A stretch of DNA of 64,000 bases, from NCBI GenBank assembly GCA_026686845.1, contig JAIVEN010000021.1, positions 22,400,001 through 22,464,000 on the forward strand, read 5' to 3'. The position numbers and the translations under genes were made by a program. The stretch's first letter is position 1. Every line of letters starts with the position of its first letter. Below, in pieces: positions 59,692 through 64,000 of this stretch. Origin of the DNA: Adenanthera pavonina. Lineage: Eukaryota; Streptophyta; Magnoliopsida; Fabales; Fabaceae. A model generated the notes under the pieces. It made no database searches. It was not told the DNA's origin and saw only the letters and a list, made by a program, of their open reading frames with translations.

Positions 59692-61035
59692 AAAAACCAG
59701 AAATTAAATATGTAATATCCTCTTATTTATCCAACCAAACCCCCTCATCATTCTCAATTCTTGCAATACTATTATTCTTCCTTCCTTGAATAGTAGATAA
59801 ATGGAAAAATCGAGTATTCCTATCCCTAAACTTCAACCAACCTATCCTAGATATCTGCCACCAATATACTTCCTCCATATCTCAAATTTTATCCATTTCT
59901 ACTATAATCTCTTCAAATTTCTGCAATTTGTTTTCATCCACCAAACCCTTACGTCACTCCTTGAGATACATCATCATTTTATCTAACAATTTTTCATTAT
60001 TTTTAAAGATTCTGCTAGATCATTTAACTAAAGCTTCAATATAGTTATTCAATGTGGTAACCAAGTTCAGCACTCTATCAATTAAGTCAATACAAACATA
60101 ATTCTGGCTTGTTTTCACCACATTACAAAAATTAGGATGATCAATCCACATAACTTCAAACTTAAAAGATCTAGGAGTTCTTATTTCCATAAAGTTCAAA
60201 TTCACTAGAAGCATAGAATGATTAGAGCCAATAGGACTAAGATGGAATACTTGGGCCTTAGAAAAATACTCTGAAATTGACATTACCAAAGCCACGATCA
60301 ATCTTCTCCTTGAAATAAGCATCACCAGAACAATGATTATCCCATGTGAATCGAGAACCCTTAAAGCCAAGGTCAATAAAGTCACAATCTGCTATAAACT
60401 TCTAAAAGGCCATGATTTTTCTAATAGCTCTAGGTTTTACACCCCATCTCTCATTCTGTGACAAAATATCATTAAAATCCCCAACACAAAGCCAAGAACA
60501 AAAAATAGTGCAAGCAAAACTCGAAATTCTCTCCCACATCCTCCTCCGATCCTTCTCTTTAGGAGGGTCATATACAAATGTAATATACTCAAGACAATCA
60601 TCCTTACTTTTCCGCATCCTGACACGGATGAAATTTTGACTATACATCAATATTTCAAGATCCATATAACCCCCCAGATAAACCAACTGGCTCCACCACC
60701 CACTCATTTTCTATCCAGTATCTTCTTTTAACTTTCCTCACCACTCTTGCCTTCTGTTTAGTTTCCATAAGAAAAATTACAAAAGGCTTCTTCACCCTAC
60801 ATACCTCCACCAAATTTCTCACTATTAAAGCCACCCCAAGACCTTGACAATTCCATGATAAAAGATTCATAGCTCCTTGGTGGCTAATTGTGGCCAGCCA
60901 CCTGAGCACTTCCCATAGCAATTCCTATCCACCACATCATTAGATCCTCTAAAAATGAACCAATCATCTAGAAAAAAGATCTCATCAGCATCACAATTTG
61001 TTTTTGCTTCATCAATCTTGATTGCTTCTTTTGCC
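59692..61035 (-). pseudogene. L1-type LINE, 5' part (endonuclease)
   Basis: On the - strand. A short ORF1-like tail near 60920-61035 precedes the ORF2 endonuclease start MNLLSWNCQGLGVALIVRN (near 60870) and FVIFLMETKQKARVVRKVK. Later come WERISSFACTIFCSWLCVGD, FNDILSQNERWGVKPRAI and HSMLLVNLNFMEIRTPRSFK (near 60200), the SDHSPL-like end of the endonuclease. Stops and frame changes make it inactive. It probably continues in the inverted segment at 54291-54450 and then 53984-51862. The 5' end is truncated or undefined. Confidence 0.82.
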
Positions 61036-61041
61036 TCCAAG

Positions 61042-61210
61042 AATAATGCAATATATTATTTTATATTTGTATTTATTATTATGGTTCACAGTTTACGATT
61101 ATGAATAGAATAATGCCATATATTATTTAATATTTGTATTTATTATTATAGTTCACAGTTTATGATTATGAATAGAATAATGCAATATATTATTTAATAT
61201 TTTTATTTAT
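61042..61210. repeat. 67-bp tandem repeat, about 2.5 copies
   Basis: The unit starts AATAATGC(A/C)ATATATTATT and includes TTCACAGTTTA-GATTATG. Unit starts are at 61042, 61109 and 61176, the last copy being partial. It is AT-rich, and lies between the L1 remnant and the next gene's promoter. Confidence 0.8.
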
Positions 61211-61495
61211 TATTTTGATAATTATTTTTCTCTGATTGCAAGGTTGGGTAATTGGGCCCGAAAGCCTTAACTCGCAATACCAAGGGGGACCCAGACCATT
61301 TGTATATTTTTTCCCACCAGGACCAATTTTTGTTGATAAAACAAAAACGATTATTTTTTTTTTTGGGTTTTCGTCTGAAGCAAGACGCTTCTCTTTCATT
61401 GCTTGTTTGCGAATTCGTTTCAGACTTTCAATCATGGCAAGGGGTGCCTCAAGTTAAAATTTTGAACCCAAAAACAGCTTCATCTGCCGTCACCA

Positions 61496-63257
61496 ATGGC
61501 GCATGCGCATTGCACCATCTTCTCCCTCCTATTACCTTCGAATAACCCCATTGTCGAACGAACCTATCCTCTGCTAGTAGTTTCTTTTATTCCTTCTTCA
61601 AACCCATCAGGGGTCAGGTATAGGAGGAAAAACCATTTGAGACCCAAAATTCTGAAAATGCTCCCTAAATCCCACACATCTATCACTCCTCTTCTACCGC
61701 CAGACTCTCCCCTCTCTACCCCACATATCCCGGTGGAAGATGACTTTTTTGTTGAGGTTCCCGCTGATGGAATCCTCTCCGAAAGTATTGCTGCCGCTGC
61801 CAGAGAAAGTGGTGAATTGGAAGAATTACAAGTTTCTGAGATGACAGGAACCTCTGGAGAATTCAATGTTGTTGCTGGTAAGCTTTCTGTTAGGTCTATC
61901 CTGAAATACGGTGCCTTTTTGTTTGGGGCTTTTTTATTGCAAACTATTTTTTCGCTTTGGATTCTGCTTGATGATGATTCGAACCAGAAAGCTGGGAATT
62001 TGGAGGCAGATGTGAGAGGAAAGAGGAGTGTTTTGTTTGACGGGAGTGGAGAAACCATGCGAGTTTCTAATGTAGGCGGTATGCTTCATGTGGAGGATCA
62101 ACTGGAGATGAAAAAGAAAATTGAGGAAATCAAGCTAATGGCAAGGGAAGCTCGGAGAATTGAAGGAGTGAAGAGGGAAGAAGAAATTGAGGATCCCGAG
62201 AGCAGTGATGAAAGTGCTGTCTCTGGTCATAGACTTGGTATTGAGAAAGAGATTGGTGCGCGCTTGTTGAGGTTGCAGGATAGTGTGAATTCGGACAAGG
62301 ATAAATCAGCATTATTAAATGTTATCAAGAATTTAGGAAATTCTGTAAATTCTTCTGGTGGAGCGGCTAGGGCCACTAAGAATGTGAACAAGGTAAAGGA
62401 AACATTAAAGTTTAAGAAAAAGTTTAAATATAGAAGCCCTTCAACAAAGCCAACAAAGACACCCAAGGGTTTTTCAGGGATTAGAGATCACAAAGCATCT
62501 GATGCAGAAACTAGGGATTCAGCAAGCAATGACGCTGAGATGGAGGAAAATTATTCTAGTCTTTCATTGGAAGATGGAGGAAAATTGGTAGATAAAGAGG
62601 CCAATACATTATCAGATACTGGGAAGAATTTTGGAAGAACGGGTGGTAAGACCAACTGTGGAAACTGGAACAGGAGTTAAAATCAATAGAAGAAGCAATG
62701 GTAATTGTCTGTTAAATAAAAACATGCATAACTTTTGAACGATTTTCACACATGTATATATATATATATATTCTCTTTGAACTCGTTAGACTCAATTGCA
62801 GTTGTTCTTACATTGATTTTTGGATCATTCTCAATATTTTGCTTGTCCCTTAAAACACATGGTGAAGAGAATACACATCTCGTACTTTTTCTTTAGCTTT
62901 TAGTATTTTACATGTTATAAGAAGAAACCAAAGAAATGTAGGATAGGTTTGTAGTTAATTTAACTCAGTTTGGGTTTTGTTGTATTCTTAGGTGGTTTCC
63001 TGGAGGATAGTTATGGGAGATCTTCAGTTGAAGTAATACAGTCAAAAAAATTGAAAGATTTGAGGACACAGAACAAACTGGGTATTGTAGAAGAAAATCA
63101 AGATATTAAGCCAATTTTTGAAAAGGATGATGTGTGGAGTATAAATGGCAATCCAAAACATGGAATAGCTGATAACATTTCGGCAGCTAACAGAGGCAAA
63201 GTTAAGCTGGCAAACACTGAGACTGATATATGGTGGCTGAACCTCCGTTATGTTCTT
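61496..63257 (+). CDS. Unrecognised protein with one membrane segment, first two exons
   Basis: Two exons: 61496-62645 and 62992-63257, joined by a GT-AG intron in frame; the next donor is at 63258, so the gene continues beyond the window. The 472 residues seen have an N-terminus that is basic and rich in Ser, Pro and hydroxyl residues, compatible with organelle or membrane targeting. One hydrophobic segment lies at about 137-158 (YGAFLFGAFLLQTIFSLWIL). After it come a charged helical stretch (EMKKKIEEIKLMAREARR, about 203-220), likely coiled coil, then a Lys/Ser-rich low-complexity region. Residues from exon 2 include EENQDIKPIFEKDDVWSING and ETDIWWLNLRYVL. The start is the first Met; an in-frame Met at codon 55 is an alternative. 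I do not recognise the family and propose no function. Confidence 0.8.
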
Positions 63258-64000
63258 GTATGTACAAAACTTTTTTTTGTTCACAATTTGTTTTTTAGTA
63301 GCATTCTGTAGGGAGCAACATAATGTTGTGTCTATAGTGCTACTTCTCTGTTTGATCTACTTGTCTTTTTGGCATTTGTTATGCATGTGTGCTGGGGCTA
63401 TATTATTATTCTAAAATGTCTAAGGTGTTTGTAATATATCCTCTGTCATTGAACAAGTATTTCAGGTCATTCCTCAAAAACATTAAACATAGCCAATATG
63501 CTGCACCGCAGGACCTTTTCTTGAACTCTGCCTTATGATTTTTTTTTTGGGGTTTTTGATGGGGATCTAAGGAGGTGCGCGTGCATTTTTTTTCTTTTCT
63601 TTTTTTTTAAGGGTCCCTCCTCCCCCCCGGCCCCCTGCTCCTAGGGGCCGTGCAATAGGAATCCTAGACTTTGGGATGCTCACACCAACTGGCAAGATCT
63701 GGGGACATGAATCACACATTCTTGACAAATTGGCTAGGTTGCATCCTTCTTAGGTAGTCCTTTCTGTGGAAGTTTGTCCGAACTCTAACTAACGGAAACC
63801 TAATCAAGTGGGGAGAGCCCACTCTTAAAACCAGCTTTTAAGGAGAAGGAACCATGCTCCTCATGTGACACATGGATTATGGCATTATGCTTTCTGAGAT
63901 GGGACTTCATCAGGTTTCAAGGGAGGTAAGATTGGCGGAGGATCTAATAGGGGATTGGGGAAGAGACGTGGGCATAGAAATCCCACTAGGCATCACCACG
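63258..64000. other. Probable intron of the preceding gene; GC-rich patch
   Basis: Begins with GTATGT donor sequence. Contains T tracts and a short C/G-rich patch near 63621-63650 unlike the surrounding AT-rich DNA. No exon with clear homology recognised before the window end. Confidence 0.45.

Noticed and set aside
1..64000. CRISPR arrays, tRNA/rRNA genes, organellar insertions
   Set aside because: None seen. The only tRNA-like sequence is the SINE at 14853-15063.

Overview
This is a flowering-plant nuclear window, most likely a eudicot. It is AT-rich, its genes have many short exons separated by GT-AG introns, and its intergenic DNA is full of plant LTR retrotransposons, LINEs, a tRNA-derived SINE and MITEs. 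I cannot name the species from the sequence. No operon, CRISPR array, phage or prokaryotic feature is present.

Genes in order: (1) RPS21, cytosolic ribosomal protein eS21, + strand, three coding exons plus a 5'UTR intron (3865-4784). (2) A RALF33/RALF23-type peptide hormone precursor, + strand, single exon (18136-18522). (3) A heat-shock-factor-binding-protein (HSBP) gene, - strand, five exons (21372-25061). It carries three lesions expected to break it, yet keeps a textbook U12-type AT-AC intron. (4) A CARM1/PRMT4-type protein arginine methyltransferase, + strand, 15 exons (27873-35149). (5) An organellar bacterial-type isoleucyl-tRNA synthetase (OVA2-like), - strand, 22 exons (36493-50723), convergent with PRMT4. 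(6) The first two exons of an unrecognised + strand gene for a protein with one membrane segment (61496-63257), which runs out of the window.

Repeats: 6474-15860 is a decayed Ty1/copia element carrying five younger insertions: a probable solo LTR, two copies of one Tourist-like MITE, another MITE and a SINE with a clear target-site duplication. 44895-48054 is a nearly full-length RTE-type LINE inside a GC-AG intron of the synthetase gene. 51862-61035 is an L1-type LINE on the - strand, split by a Ty3/gypsy element whose 3' LTR, with adjoining L1 sequence, has been inverted. Smaller L1 relics lie at 25980-26290 and 35424-35940, and Stowaway-like and Tourist-like MITEs sit in introns.

The genes are independent housekeeping or signalling loci (translation, chromatin methylation, stress, peptide signalling); nothing suggests a shared pathway. 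The most notable points are the inverted second copy of the RPS21 promoter, 5'UTR and first-intron region (5808-6303), the U12 AT-AC intron in a damaged HSBP gene, the L1/gypsy nest with its micro-inversion, and a MITE copy that has decayed almost entirely by C-to-T and G-to-A changes. I found no evidence for a novel multi-gene system.
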